64,000 nucleotides of DNA from SYFY01 sp041752315 (GCA_041752315.1 JBGSHJ010000057.1:1-64000), one strand, 5' to 3'; positions 42,742 to 52,071 are shown, counted from the stretch's first letter. Program-made: numbers and translations. The notes: a model not told the origin generated them from the letters alone.

Positions 42742-43950
42742 GTGAGTCAAGAGTTGTTCAGGAACGGGAAAAGCTTGCTGGCGTTCGCCGTGACCTGTTT
42801 GCTGGTTTCGGTGATTCTGCCACTGCAGGCCATTGAAGTGACGGATGCCAGACACGAGTTTCACTTCGTCGTGCTCGGCGACAGCCAGTTCCACGATGCT
42901 CCCGGTTTCAATCGCATCGTCGACGAGGTCCAACGACTGCAACCCGCATTTGTGGTGCAGGTTGGCGACATGATCGAAGGTTATCTGCCCGATACTCCCT
43001 CGCTGCACGCGGAATGGAAGCGGTTCCGCAACCAGATTGCGCCACTCGGGTCGATCCCTTTTGTGGCGGTGCCGGGAAATCATGATGTCTACGACGCGAC
43101 CAAACTGCCCTCGCCCACGGCCACGGCAATCTACCGGGAATACTGGGGTGATCTGTTCTTCACCTTCACCTACGAAAACGCACGCTTCATCGTGCTCAAT
43201 TCGGACGCGGTGGGTGAAGACCGCTCGATTGTCGGCCAGCAACTGCTCTGGCTGAAAGACGTGCTGGCAAAAAACAGGCAGGCGCACACATTTGTCTTCA
43301 TGCATCGACCACCCGATCTGCTGACCAACGCCCGGGCGATGCATGACCTGTTCAGGAAACACGCTGTCAGATACGTGATCTATGGCCATCACCACCACTA
43401 TCACTTCCGGGAAACGGATGGCATCCGGTATGTGATGACCAACGCGGCAGCCAATTCCGGCACCGAGCTTGCGCAAACCGGTTCATTCGATCATCTGTTG
43501 CACGTCAGTGTGCGAGATGGCGATGTCGCGCTGGCGCCGATCAAGGCCGGCTCCGTGCTGCCGGCAGACATCGTTGCACCAATCGACAACTACGACAATT
43601 TTGATCTGGCTGACGGATTGCTTCCAGACTGGGTGATGGCAAAAGCCAGCGGCAAGAGGCGCTGGAAAGTTGACCTGGCTCTGCGCAACACCTCCAGTCG
43701 CCCCATCACTGTTCACCTCACCTGCACGTCGCCTGACGGGCGTTGGGATCTCAGCCCCGTTCGCATTCCGGCGATCATCCTTCCTGCCGGAGAGACACAG
43801 ACTGTCACCCTCGACGCATCGCACACGGCAGATCGCGTCCCGGAAGGTCGTCCACATTGCACATTGTTTGTTCCGTACCAGACCACCCGAGGGGAATGGG
43901 TGCGTTACGAAGACGAAGTTGATATCCGTTTTGCGTCAGGCAGCCGGTGA
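42742..43950 (+). CDS. Exported calcineurin-like metallophosphoesterase
   Basis: This 402-aa protein has a Sec signal (LAFAVTCLLVSVILPLQAIE). The metallophosphatase core appears as VVLGDSQFHD, QVGDMIEG, VPGNHDVYD, FMHRPPDL and GHHHHYHF, placing two metal ions. The first site has GDSQ instead of GDxH, as in some subfamilies. The C-terminal ~130 residues form a beta-sandwich-like domain. It starts at a GTG preceded by AGGGGAAT, 12 bases after the helicase stop. Its stop overlaps the convergent membrane-protein gene by 15 bases. Substrate unknown. Confidence 0.88.
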   Translation: MSQELFRNGKSLLAFAVTCLLVSVILPLQAIEVTDARHEFHFVVLGDSQFHDAPGFNRIVDEVQRLQPAFVVQVGDMIEGYLPDTPSLHAEWKRFRNQIAPLGSIPFVAVPGNHDVYDATKLPSPTATAIYREYWGDLFFTFTYENARFIVLNSDAVGEDRSIVGQQLLWLKDVLAKNRQAHTFVFMHRPPDLLTNARAMHDLFRKHAVRYVIYGHHHHYHFRETDGIRYVMTNAAANSGTELAQTGSFDHLLHVSVRDGDVALAPIKAGSVLPADIVAPIDNYDNFDLADGLLPDWVMAKASGKRRWKVDLALRNTSSRPITVHLTCTSPDGRWDLSPVRIPAIILPAGETQTVTLDASHTADRVPEGRPHCTLFVPYQTTRGEWVRYEDEVDIRFASGSR

Positions 43951-44490
43951 CTTCGCGGCGAGCACCGCAGCAGCCAGGACGAGTGCACCCAGACTGATCG
44001 CCAGCACGGCATGCACACCATGTGTATTGGCGCGCCAACCGGTCAGGGCAAGCGCGAGTGAGCCGGCCATGATGAACTGTGTGGGATGCCACAGTGGCAT
44101 GCCATTGATGCCAATGGCACCAACAAACGCCGCAATGACCATCAACGACAACGAGCCAAACAGCAGTTTGCGTATGTTGAAAAAGTAGGTGCGCCAGCTG
44201 CTGATTCGACGTGGCTGATCGGGAATCAGCAGAACGGCAAGGAAATACATGATGCCAGGACCTACCAGCAGGTTGAATGCAAACGGCAGGTACGACCAGG
44301 TGTTGTCCCGCTGGTACCAGAGGCTCCACCAGACCAGGCTGGTCGCCACCAGCAATGACACCACATAGACTGCGTGGACCCAGTAGATCCGACCCGGCGC
44401 AAAGACCCAGCGCAGACCGGACAGTACACGGGTGATGACCAGCGCAAGAACAATTGTGAATCCGGTCAGCACAAACTCGAACATCGACAT
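43936..44490 (-). CDS. Hypothetical integral membrane protein
   Basis: This 184-aa protein has about five hydrophobic helices (for example LTGFTIVLALVITRVL, VVSLLVATSLVWWSLW and ISLGALVLAAAVLAA). It has no catalytic motif or family that I recognise. A Trp/Tyr-rich loop (WYQRDNTWSYLP) sits between helices 2 and 3. It overlaps the phosphatase gene convergently by 15 bp, and the region upstream of its start is 89 bp long. Confidence 0.7.
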   Translation of the reverse strand: MSMFEFVLTGFTIVLALVITRVLSGLRWVFAPGRIYWVHAVYVVSLLVATSLVWWSLWYQRDNTWSYLPFAFNLLVGPGIMYFLAVLLIPDQPRRISSWRTYFFNIRKLLFGSLSLMVIAAFVGAIGINGMPLWHPTQFIMAGSLALALTGWRANTHGVHAVLAISLGALVLAAAVLAAKSPAA

Positions 44491-44579
44491 GATCAGGCCT
44501 CAGCAGATCGCCGGAACAGGAACGCACACCAGGGAGCCATATTCTCTGCAGAGGGTGGCCCTTTCATTCTGTCGGGCCA

Positions 44580-45464
44580 CTACCTGAAATGTGGCATCAC
44601 TTCTTCGATGTATCGCTGCAGGGATTCCCAATCCACCGGTGGGCGAAACGCGATGTTGACCCCTTCGATACCCAGCACCTGGTACTGACCGATCTTGTCC
44701 ACTGCCTGTTGCACTGAACCACTGATGCAGCCTTCCGGATTCATCTCCGGTTGGCGATCACCCAGATAAAAGCCGAGATTCACGCTGGTCTCGATTTCCG
44801 TCGGATCCCGTCCGATCCGCTCACATTCATCGCGCATCACTGCAAGACGGGCCGCGGCGGCCTTTGGCGGGACGTAGGGCAGATTGAATCCGTCAGCAAA
44901 CTTCGCAGCGATTCTTGGCGTGCGCTGACGGCCGGTACCACCAATCCAGATCCGCATTCCAGGGTTATAAGGTTTGGGCGCACAGACCGCACCTTGCACG
45001 TCGTAATACTCCCCCTTGAAATCAGTGACCTCGTCACGCCACAGCGAGCGAATGATGGTGAGGGCTTCTTCGAGCTGATCGAGCCGCTTGCCCAGTGGTG
45101 GAAAGCCGTAACCAAACTCCCGGAACTCTTCTTCGAACCAGCCGGCGCCAATACCGATCTCGGCGCGACCCTGGGACAGGTGATCGATGGTCACTGCCGC
45201 TTTTGCCAGGAGTCCGGGATTGCGGAACAGCGCGCAGAACACCAGACAGCCTACCCGGACGTTGCGTGTGTGTGCCGCCAGACCCGCCATCGTCGCGACC
45301 GCCTCGAAGCAGGGATTGTCCCGGCCCCTGTCCCGAAGTGGATTGGCATAAAAATGGTCCCAGACCGAAACCCAATGGAACCCGTTGTCATCGGCGGTTT
45401 TCCAGAGCCGGATCAACTCGTCCATGGTGAGGTCCTGAGGGCCTGCGTGAATGCCGAATTTCAT
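44580..45464 (-). CDS. LLM-class (luciferase-like) flavin/F420-dependent oxidoreductase
   Basis: This 294-aa TIM-barrel oxidoreductase of the luciferase-like superfamily begins MKFGIHAGPQDLTMDELI. It shows the family pattern HWVSVWDHF, RVGCLVFCALFRNPGLLAK, SQGRAEIGIGAGWFEEEF and MRIWIGGTGRQRTPRIAAK. Many relatives use F420, but FMN is equally possible, and no F420 biosynthesis gene is in this window. It is divergent from the SDR at 45518 with 53 bp between starts. Substrate unknown. Confidence 0.9.
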   Translation of the reverse strand: MKFGIHAGPQDLTMDELIRLWKTADDNGFHWVSVWDHFYANPLRDRGRDNPCFEAVATMAGLAAHTRNVRVGCLVFCALFRNPGLLAKAAVTIDHLSQGRAEIGIGAGWFEEEFREFGYGFPPLGKRLDQLEEALTIIRSLWRDEVTDFKGEYYDVQGAVCAPKPYNPGMRIWIGGTGRQRTPRIAAKFADGFNLPYVPPKAAAARLAVMRDECERIGRDPTEIETSVNLGFYLGDRQPEMNPEGCISGSVQQAVDKIGQYQVLGIEGVNIAFRPPVDWESLQRYIEEVMPHFR

Positions 45465-45517
45465 GAGGGGTCCCGTCCGATCTATGATGAGCCACCAACA
45501 ATATCGAGGCAGTTCAC

Positions 45518-46282
45518 ATGGGTCGAGTAGCAGGCAAGGTATCCATCGTCACCGGCGGCGCATCCAATCCCGGGCTGGGGCGGTCCACCGCCATCGCGCT
45601 GGGCAGGGAAGGCGCAAAAGTAGTCGTGACCGACGTCAATCTCGAAGGCGCCGAGCAGACTGCGGCCACCATCCGCGAAGCGGGTGGCACGGCGATCGCC
45701 CTCGCCCAGGATGTCACCAGTGAAGACCGCTGGAAAGAGATCATCGCGACCACCGTCGGCAAGTTTGGACGCCTCGACGTTCTGGTCAACAACGCAGGAA
45801 TTGCGGTCCTCAAGACCATGGCCGACCTGACGCTGGCCGACTTCAACCGGCAGATCGAAGTCAACCTGACCAGCGTGTTTCTCGGTTCCAAGTACGGCAT
45901 GGAGCAGATGAAAAAAAATGGCGGTGGTTCGATCATCAACCTCTCGTCGGTTGCTGGTCTGGTCGGCATGGCGACCTGTTCGGCTTACAGCGCGTCGAAA
46001 GGTGGCGTGCGCCTGATGACGAAGTGCATCGCCGTGGAGGGTGGCCCGGACAATATCCGCTGCAACTCCGTTCACCCCGGAGTGATCTGGACCAACATGC
46101 AGGCTGGTGCGGTGGCTGGGCGCGGCGCGGCAGCGCCGGAAGCAGGCCCATCCCGCATCCCGCTGGGTCGGGTGGGTCAACCGGATGACATCGCCAACTG
46201 CATCCTCTACTTGTCCTCGGACGAGTCCAACTATGTCACCGGTGCCGAGTTCACCGTTGACGCCGGGATGACCGCAATCTGA
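45518..46282 (+). CDS. Short-chain dehydrogenase/reductase (SDR)
   Basis: This 254-aa classical SDR has the cofactor motif TGGASNPGLGRST, NNAG (VLVNNAGIAV), catalytic Ser in INLSSVAGL and YSASK. Compared with the usual TGGxxGIG the glycine loop carries an extra residue (SNPGLG), seen in some members. The C-terminal end VTGAEFTVDAGMTAI is typical. It is followed by a strong hairpin. Substrate unknown; a hydroxyacyl or cyclic alcohol is plausible. Confidence 0.92.
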   Translation: MGRVAGKVSIVTGGASNPGLGRSTAIALGREGAKVVVTDVNLEGAEQTAATIREAGGTAIALAQDVTSEDRWKEIIATTVGKFGRLDVLVNNAGIAVLKTMADLTLADFNRQIEVNLTSVFLGSKYGMEQMKKNGGGSIINLSSVAGLVGMATCSAYSASKGGVRLMTKCIAVEGGPDNIRCNSVHPGVIWTNMQAGAVAGRGAAAPEAGPSRIPLGRVGQPDDIANCILYLSSDESNYVTGAEFTVDAGMTAI

Positions 46283-46357
46283 GGACAGACCGATCACCAA
46301 CCGTGCTGATCAGTTCAACGATTCTGATCGACGGCAGGGTTTGATCGCGCAACTGTT

Positions 46358-46389
46358 GATGATGGGAGCCCGGACAGGCTCCCATCATC
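46358..46389 (+). terminator. Strong hairpin downstream of SDR
   Basis: GATGATGGGAGCC (46358-46370) pairs perfectly over 13 bp with GGCTCCCATCATC (46377-46389) around a 6-base loop. It lies 75 bp after the SDR stop. No T-run follows, so it may be a Rho-linked or mRNA-stabilising hairpin rather than a classical terminator. Confidence 0.7.
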
Positions 46390-46436
46390 CATTCGCCTGA
46401 GGCCGGCATTTCCAACTTTTGCAGCTTCAACTGCCA

Positions 46437-46560
46437 GCTTCGATTTTCGACTCACCTATGCCTGCCTGCTTCGATTTTCGACTCACCTATGCCTGCCAGC
46501 TCAAAGCTTCGATTCACCATGCCTGCCAACTCAAAGCTTCGATTCGCCTATCCTTGGCAA
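46437..46560 (+). repeat. Degenerate ~30-38-bp tandem repeats upstream of phaE-like gene
   Basis: Four units each contain GCTTCGATT followed by CRCCTATGCCTGC-like sequence, starting at 46437, 46468, 46506 and 46536. The first two share GCTTCGATTTTCGACTCACC. The last two share CTCAAAGCTTCGATTC. Unit spacing is 31, 38 and 30 bp. The array ends about 55 bp before the phaE-like start, in the likely promoter region. Confidence 0.75.
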
Positions 46561-46614
46561 CGATTGTGTCATTAGAATGGGGCAGTCTTGGAAGCGCGCC
46601 AGCCGGGAGCCAGC

Positions 46615-47025
46615 ATGAGCGACAAGCCTCAGGATAAGCCAACCGACAAACCGGCCAAGAATCTCGATGAGAGTTATCGCGAGATGGTGACGCAGTGGGA
46701 GCGCAACTTCGACTCCTTCGCCAATCAGTTCATGGGCACCGAGAGCTTCAGTCGTGGCATGAATCAGGCGCAGGATGCACAGCTTGCATTGCGCAGGACG
46801 TTCCAGGAGTTCATGGGCAAGAGCCTGGAAAACATGAACATGCCCAGCCGGGAAGATCTCGTCAAGGTGGCGGAAAGTGTCCAGAGCGTTGATCGACGAC
46901 TGGCAAGAATAGAAGACATGCTGTCGCTGATGCTGGGTAACGCATCTCCTTCCTCAACAGCCACCCCATCCCGCAAAGGTCCACCACGAACCAAAAAACC
47001 GCCCAAACATGCCGGAGGAGCCTGA
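46615..47025 (+). CDS. phaE: Short PhaE-like PHA synthase subunit
   Basis: This 136-aa protein lies two bases before phaC. It is highly charged and helical (YREMVTQWERNFDSFANQFM; PSREDLVKVAESVQSVDRRL), and ends in a basic Pro/Lys-rich tail (KGPPRTKKPPKHAGGA). Class III synthases need a PhaE subunit, normally ~360 aa, whose C-terminal region has this MPSRED...VHRLERKV-like pattern. Here only a core of that region is left. The start was set at the ATG at 46615, which has GGAG upstream. A granule-associated role is less likely but possible. Confidence 0.75.
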   Translation: MSDKPQDKPTDKPAKNLDESYREMVTQWERNFDSFANQFMGTESFSRGMNQAQDAQLALRRTFQEFMGKSLENMNMPSREDLVKVAESVQSVDRRLARIEDMLSLMLGNASPSSTATPSRKGPPRTKKPPKHAGGA

Positions 47026-47027
47026 AC

Positions 47028-48098
47028 ATGGCTGAATTCGATGCATCCGTCGCAGCACAGGTCAATCGCATGGTCGAGCGGACCATTGCCCGAAGCATGA
47101 AGGGATTTGATTACATCCGGGCACCCGCTGCCGCGGTCGGACGCACTCCGAAGGACGTGGTGCTTGAACGCGGAACGCTCCGTCTGTACCACTATCACCC
47201 GCAAGCCGATGAAATCTATCGGGTACCGGTACTGCTGGTCATGGCCACTACCAACAAGGCCTATGTGTTTGACCTCGCTCCCGGTCAGAGCATGGTCGAG
47301 TTTCTGCTGAAGCGCGGGTTCGACGTATTTGTGCTGGATTGGGAACCCCCACAACAATTCGAGCGGAATCTGGACCTTTCCGACTACACCCAGGATTTCA
47401 TCCCCGCCTGCATACGGCGCATCAGCGACCTGACGGGCGAGCCGGACGTGTCGATTGTCGGATACTGCATGGGTGGTGTACTGGCCTGCATTTATGCCGC
47501 CACCCACCCTGATGGCCCGTTGAAAAACCTGGCCTGCCTGACAACGCCCATCGATTGGCACCAGATGGGGCTGGTCCGGGTCTGGCAGGATCCCCGCTAC
47601 TTCGATGTTGATCGCATGGTCGACACCCTGGGCATCGTACCTGCCGACTTCATCATGCAGAGCTTCGAGATGCAGCGCCCCGCTTCACGCGTGGCCGGTC
47701 AGCTGCGTGTCTGGGAACAGATGTGGAACGATGAATTCGTGAAGTCATTCCGTGCGTTCGAACGCTGGGGTAACGAGACGTTGCCTCTGGCTGGTGAATA
47801 CGTACGCCAGATGACCAAGGAACTGCTCTGGAAAAACAAGCTGGTCAACGGGACGCTGGTCATCGACGGCAAATCCGCTGATCTTGCCAACATTCGCGTT
47901 CCGGTCCTCAGTGTATGCGCTGAACATGACCACCTGGCGCCATATGACTCGGTCAAGCCGCTGATCGAAAAGGTGAGCTCAACGGACAAACGTGAGATGA
48001 AGCTCAAGGGAGGCCATGTCAGTCTCATAGCCGGCCCGAACGCCGTCAAACGCATGTGGCCACAGCTCGACGCCTGGCTGGCGGAGCGAAGTACATGA
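47028..48098 (+). CDS. phaC: Class III poly(3-hydroxyalkanoate) synthase subunit PhaC
   Basis: This 356-aa catalytic subunit polymerises (R)-3-hydroxyacyl-CoA into PHA storage granules. The lipase-like box is GYCMGG with nucleophile Cys147. The catalytic Asp and His probably lie in VCAEHDHLAPYDSVKPL and KLKGGHVSLIAGP. The length and lack of the long N-terminal domain fit class III (PhaC with PhaE). It follows the phaE-like gene by two bases and overlaps the GNAT gene (ATGA), so all three are co-translated. Confidence 0.95.
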   Translation: MAEFDASVAAQVNRMVERTIARSMKGFDYIRAPAAAVGRTPKDVVLERGTLRLYHYHPQADEIYRVPVLLVMATTNKAYVFDLAPGQSMVEFLLKRGFDVFVLDWEPPQQFERNLDLSDYTQDFIPACIRRISDLTGEPDVSIVGYCMGGVLACIYAATHPDGPLKNLACLTTPIDWHQMGLVRVWQDPRYFDVDRMVDTLGIVPADFIMQSFEMQRPASRVAGQLRVWEQMWNDEFVKSFRAFERWGNETLPLAGEYVRQMTKELLWKNKLVNGTLVIDGKSADLANIRVPVLSVCAEHDHLAPYDSVKPLIEKVSSTDKREMKLKGGHVSLIAGPNAVKRMWPQLDAWLAERST

Positions 48099-48691
48099 CC
48101 GAGGAGTTTGCTTCACGATATCCCAGGTCATTCAGCAATGACCATGGCACCTTCACGATACGGCTGATGCAACCGACCGACGCGGATGAAGCCCTCTTGC
48201 TGAGTCAGACATTGCCTGCCCATGATCTGTTGTTCCTGCCGCGGGACATCAGCGAACCGCGGGTGATGGCTGCCTGGATGGATCAACTTCGCAGTGGCGA
48301 GATCGCAAGCCTTGTGATTTGCACCGAACAGGGAATCGTCGGATTTTCCGCGGTGGTCACGGACCCCCGTTCCTGGTCACCCCACGTTGGTGAGTTGCGG
48401 GTGCTGCTTGCACCATCGGTGCGGGAATTTGGCCTTGGCAGAAAGCTGATTCAGGAAAGTTTCCTGATGGCCGTCGCCCGCAATCTGGAAAAGCTCACCG
48501 CCCACATGACCGCAGATCAGAGAGGAGCCATCGCCGTCTTCCAGGATCTTGGCTTCATCACCGAAGCATTGCTGCGTGACCATGTCCGTGATCCGGATGG
48601 AGAAACCCACGACATCTTCATCCTGTCGCACAACGTAGCCGAGTTCCAGGCGCGCATGGTGCAGTACGGGCTCGACGAAGCACTCGGCTGA
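48095..48691 (+). CDS. GNAT-family N-acetyltransferase
   Basis: This 198-aa protein contains a GNAT fold with the acetyl-CoA-binding segment VLLAPSVREFGLGRKLIQ and the C-terminal strand DLGFITEALLRDHVRD. The N-terminal part has RLMQPTDADEALLLSQTL. The ATG at 48095 overlaps the phaC stop. It could modify a protein or small molecule linked to PHA metabolism, but no substrate can be inferred. Confidence 0.88.
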   Translation: MTEEFASRYPRSFSNDHGTFTIRLMQPTDADEALLLSQTLPAHDLLFLPRDISEPRVMAAWMDQLRSGEIASLVICTEQGIVGFSAVVTDPRSWSPHVGELRVLLAPSVREFGLGRKLIQESFLMAVARNLEKLTAHMTADQRGAIAVFQDLGFITEALLRDHVRDPDGETHDIFILSHNVAEFQARMVQYGLDEALG

Positions 48692-48719
48692 CTGTCAGCC
48701 AGACCACACCACGACAGCG

Positions 48720-48890
48720 TCATTCCTCCTGGAATTTCTTGCGCGTGCGCATGGACGCCTGCTCTCTCGCATACCACAAGCCGATGCCGCCCAGGGATAA
48801 CATCAGCAGCACTGTCAGCCACTCGAGACCGGTCACGATTGGTCCGCCCCTTCTGATAACCGGTGGCCCGCCGAAGATCAGCGCCACCAT
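48720..48890 (-). CDS. Possible small single-pass membrane protein
   Basis: This short frame of about 56 codons has one hydrophobic helix (GLEWLTVLLMLSLGGIGLWY) and a basic tail (MRTRKKFQEE). It lies 14 bases after the stop of gltX on the same strand and converges with the GNAT gene. The frame may extend to 48923. It has no recognisable family or clear ribosome-binding site. Confidence 0.4.
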   Translation of the reverse strand: MVALIFGGPPVIRRGGPIVTGLEWLTVLLMLSLGGIGLWYAREQASMRTRKKFQEE

Positions 48891-48903
48891 TCGTTGCGAC
48901 AAT

Positions 48904-50385
48904 CTACTGACCGGATGTGACAAGAAATGCGGAGTAGTTCTTTTCCATCTGTTTCTGCGTCTTCTTTGAGACGCCGATCACATCGAGTGCCTCCCGCAAT
49001 CGAACCCGGGTGACATCGGAACCCAGGAAAACCATGGAATCGAACAGTGGCAAGGAGACCTCTCGCCCGCTGATCGCGAGGAACAGGGGCTGCATGAAGT
49101 CCTTCATCTTCAGGCCGAGATGGTCGGCCAAGGCCCTGCAGGCGTTGAAGATCGCATCCCGATCCCAGTCCGACAGGGCTTCCAGCGAGCGCAGGGTGTG
49201 GTCGATGATTTGCAGCGCTGGCACCTTGGCGGATTCGAAGCGGGCAGCATCCGGACAGGTTCGATCACCCAGCAGATAATCGACCTGGGAAACGAGGTCC
49301 GCCATCCTGCCGGTGCGTTGATGGACCAGCGGGATGAGCGCCGCCAGTCGATTCCGGTTGAGCATCCAGCTGGCGACGCGGTCGGCAAACAGGTCCGGGG
49401 ACAATGCCCTCAGGTATTGCCCGTTGAGCCAGGAGAGCTTGGCCAGATCGAACACCGGTCCGCCCAGGGAAATTCGCTGCAGATCAAAGTGATCGGCCAT
49501 TTCCTGCGCCGAAAAGATCTCCCGTTCGTCGGGCATCGACCAGCCCATCATGCCGAGATAGTTGAGCAAGGCTTCCGGCAGGATGCCGATATCACGGTAG
49601 TAGTTGATGCTGGTCGGATTCTTGCGCTTGGACAGCTTGCTGTGGTCAGGGTTGCGCAGCAGGGGAAGATGCGCGTGAGCCGGCATGTTCCAGCCAAAAT
49701 ACCGATACAGCAGTTGATGCTTGGGGACCGAGTTGATCCACTCCTCGCCGCGCAGCACATGGCTGATATCCATCAGGTGATCATCGACCACCACGGCGAG
49801 ATGATAGGTCGGAAATCCATCGGCCTTCATCAGTACCTGCATGTCGACCTGCGACCATGGAATCTCGATCACGCCCCGCAACAGGTCATCAAACTGGCAG
49901 ACCCCGTCGTCCGGCACCCGCAGGCGAATGACATGGCTTTCGCCAGCAGCCAGTCGCGACAGTACCTGCTCATGTGGCAAGGTCAGGCAGTACCCATCGT
50001 ATCGCGTGGTTTCACCGTTGGCGCGCTGGGCCTCACGCATCGATTCCAGTCGGTCGCTGGTACAGAAACACGCAAACGCATGTCCTGAACCAACAAGTTG
50101 GTCGACATGGTGGCGATAAACCGGCAACCGCTCGCTCTGACGGTAAGCACCGTGCGGGCCTCCCACATCCGGCCCTTCGGACCAGGCAATGCCAAGCCAC
50201 TTCAACGCAGAAAAGATCTTCTGCTCGGAAGCCCGCGTGCTGCGGGCGGCATCGGTGTCTTCCAGCCGCAGGATGAATTCGCCACCGTGTTTCATGGCAA
50301 ACGCCCAGTTGAACAGGGCGATATAGGCGGTGCCGACGTGCGGGTCACCGGTTGGCGATGGCGCTATGCGAGTACGTACTTTCAT
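48904..50385 (-). CDS. gltX: Glutamate-tRNA ligase
   Basis: This 493-aa class I aminoacyl-tRNA synthetase attaches Glu to tRNA-Glu in the cytoplasm. The HIGH-type motif is PSPTGDPHVGTA, the KMSKS-type motif is KLSKRK, and GluRS-typical FILRLEDTDAARS and RYDGYC are present. A Cys pair (CFC) and this later Cys resemble the zinc site of the E. coli enzyme. The length matches bacterial GluRS. The start at 50385 faces the DUF853 ATPase gene with about 60 bp between, so they share a divergent promoter region. Confidence 0.97.
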   Translation of the reverse strand: MKVRTRIAPSPTGDPHVGTAYIALFNWAFAMKHGGEFILRLEDTDAARSTRASEQKIFSALKWLGIAWSEGPDVGGPHGAYRQSERLPVYRHHVDQLVGSGHAFACFCTSDRLESMREAQRANGETTRYDGYCLTLPHEQVLSRLAAGESHVIRLRVPDDGVCQFDDLLRGVIEIPWSQVDMQVLMKADGFPTYHLAVVVDDHLMDISHVLRGEEWINSVPKHQLLYRYFGWNMPAHAHLPLLRNPDHSKLSKRKNPTSINYYRDIGILPEALLNYLGMMGWSMPDEREIFSAQEMADHFDLQRISLGGPVFDLAKLSWLNGQYLRALSPDLFADRVASWMLNRNRLAALIPLVHQRTGRMADLVSQVDYLLGDRTCPDAARFESAKVPALQIIDHTLRSLEALSDWDRDAIFNACRALADHLGLKMKDFMQPLFLAISGREVSLPLFDSMVFLGSDVTRVRLREALDVIGVSKKTQKQMEKNYSAFLVTSGQ

Positions 50386-50444
50386 GGCGCGGCATTATAG
50401 GGATGTCTTATCATCCCGTGACAATTCGATTTCTGGGTATGTGG

Positions 50445-51986
50445 ATGGACAGGCTGATCATTGGCGGGGATGGCAAGCTGCAGGCCGTGCAACTGACGCG
50501 GATGAGCAACCGCCACGGCCTGATTACCGGTGCCACCGGCACCGGCAAGACCGTGACGCTGCAGATTCTTGCAGAGGGTTTTTCCAGAGCCGGCGTGCCG
50601 GTTTTTGCTGCTGATGTAAAAGGCGACCTGTCGGGCATCGCGGCTCCCGGTACGCCACACAAGGAAGTGGATCGACGCAAGGCGTTGTGCGCGATCACGG
50701 AACACGCTCCACGTGGCAGTCCAACCGTATTCTGGGACATCTTTGGCGAACGTGGTCACCCCGTACGCACGACCATTTCCGAGATGGGTCCGCATATCCT
50801 CACCGCGTTGCTCGATCTCAATGAAACCCAATCCGGCATCCTGTACGCCTGTTTTGCCATCGCCGACGACGAGGGCATGTTGCTGCTTGACCTCAAGGAT
50901 CTGCGTTCACTGCTGGCCTGGATGAGCGAAAATGCGGACGAACTGCGTAGCCGCTACGGCAACATCACAGCCGCATCGGTAGGCGCGATCCAGCGACGCC
51001 TCCTGGTTCTGGAGGAACAGGGGGCAGAAAATTTCTTCGGAGAACCGGCGCTCGACCTGAAGGATCTCATGCGCAAGGACTTTTCCGGTAACGGTGTGAT
51101 CAGTCTGCTGGATTCCGATCGCCTGCTGCGCGACTCACCCAAACTGTACGCAGCGTTCCTGCTCTGGCTGCTTTCCGAACTCTTTGAGGAACTGCCGGAG
51201 GCCGGCGATCTTGATCGCCCGAAGATCGTGCTGTTTTTCGACGAAGCGCATCTGCTGTTCTCCAGCATGCCAAAGGCGCTTCTGGACAGGATAGAGACCG
51301 TGTTCCGGCTCATTCGCTCCAAGGGTGTGGGTGTTTACCTGGTCACCCAGAGTCCAACCGACATACCCGACACCGTACTGGGACAGCTCGGGCTCAAGAT
51401 TCAACACGCGCTGCGAGCGTTCACACCAAAAGACCAGGCTTCGCTGCGAGGTGTTGCAGCAGGATTTCGCAATGACAACAATCTCGATATCCAGTCGATC
51501 CTGACGACCATGGGGGTCGGCGAGGCACTGACTTCAACCCTCGATGAACAGGGAATACCGTCAACCGCTCTTCCCGTCACCATCGCACCACCACAATCAC
51601 GCATCGGTCCGCTGACCGACGAAGAGCGACGGCAACGCCTGCAGGACTCCCCCCTCTCAGGCCGTTACGATCAGAGTGTGGATCGGGAGAGCGCGCACGA
51701 GATCCTGAACGCCCGCGCACAGGGTATCCAGTTGAAACGGGCAGAAGTCGAAGCGGCCACTCAGCGAGAGAAGGATGAAGCACTGGCTCGCAAACAGGCA
51801 GAAGCTGATCGCCGCGAACGCGAAAAAGCCGAAGCAGCAGCCGAACGTGAAGCCCGACGTGAAGATCGTGGCCAGTCCAGGCGTCAGTCAGCCGGTGAAG
51901 CCTTCATCAAGAGCGCGGCCAGCAGCATCGGTCGATCGCTTGGGAGCAGGATCGTGCGCGGGATACTCGGGTCGATCCTGAGGTAG
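50445..51986 (+). CDS. DUF853/HerA-like ATPase
   Basis: This is a P-loop ATPase of the HerA-FtsK superfamily (DUF853, YjgR-like), about 513 aa. Walker A is GATGTGKTVT just after SNRHGLITG, Walker B is VLFFDEAHLLF, and an arginine-finger-like segment lies around VFRLIRSKGVGVYLVTQSPTD. The C-terminal ~80 residues are a long charged coiled coil (Glu/Arg/Ala-rich) ending in a hydrophobic SLGSRIVRGILGSILR. The start is uncertain: ATGs at 50439 and 50445 both precede the conserved region. Its role in DNA or membrane processes is not established. Confidence 0.88.
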   Translation: MDRLIIGGDGKLQAVQLTRMSNRHGLITGATGTGKTVTLQILAEGFSRAGVPVFAADVKGDLSGIAAPGTPHKEVDRRKALCAITEHAPRGSPTVFWDIFGERGHPVRTTISEMGPHILTALLDLNETQSGILYACFAIADDEGMLLLDLKDLRSLLAWMSENADELRSRYGNITAASVGAIQRRLLVLEEQGAENFFGEPALDLKDLMRKDFSGNGVISLLDSDRLLRDSPKLYAAFLLWLLSELFEELPEAGDLDRPKIVLFFDEAHLLFSSMPKALLDRIETVFRLIRSKGVGVYLVTQSPTDIPDTVLGQLGLKIQHALRAFTPKDQASLRGVAAGFRNDNNLDIQSILTTMGVGEALTSTLDEQGIPSTALPVTIAPPQSRIGPLTDEERRQRLQDSPLSGRYDQSVDRESAHEILNARAQGIQLKRAEVEAATQREKDEALARKQAEADRREREKAEAAAEREARREDRGQSRRQSAGEAFIKSAASSIGRSLGSRIVRGILGSILR

Positions 51987-52071
51987 GAGTTCCCTGCGAC
52001 AGGGTTCCGTGTATCTCGACGTACTGATGTTCGTGGTCGGCCCACATGTATGACCGGTTCAGCTGTCATGC

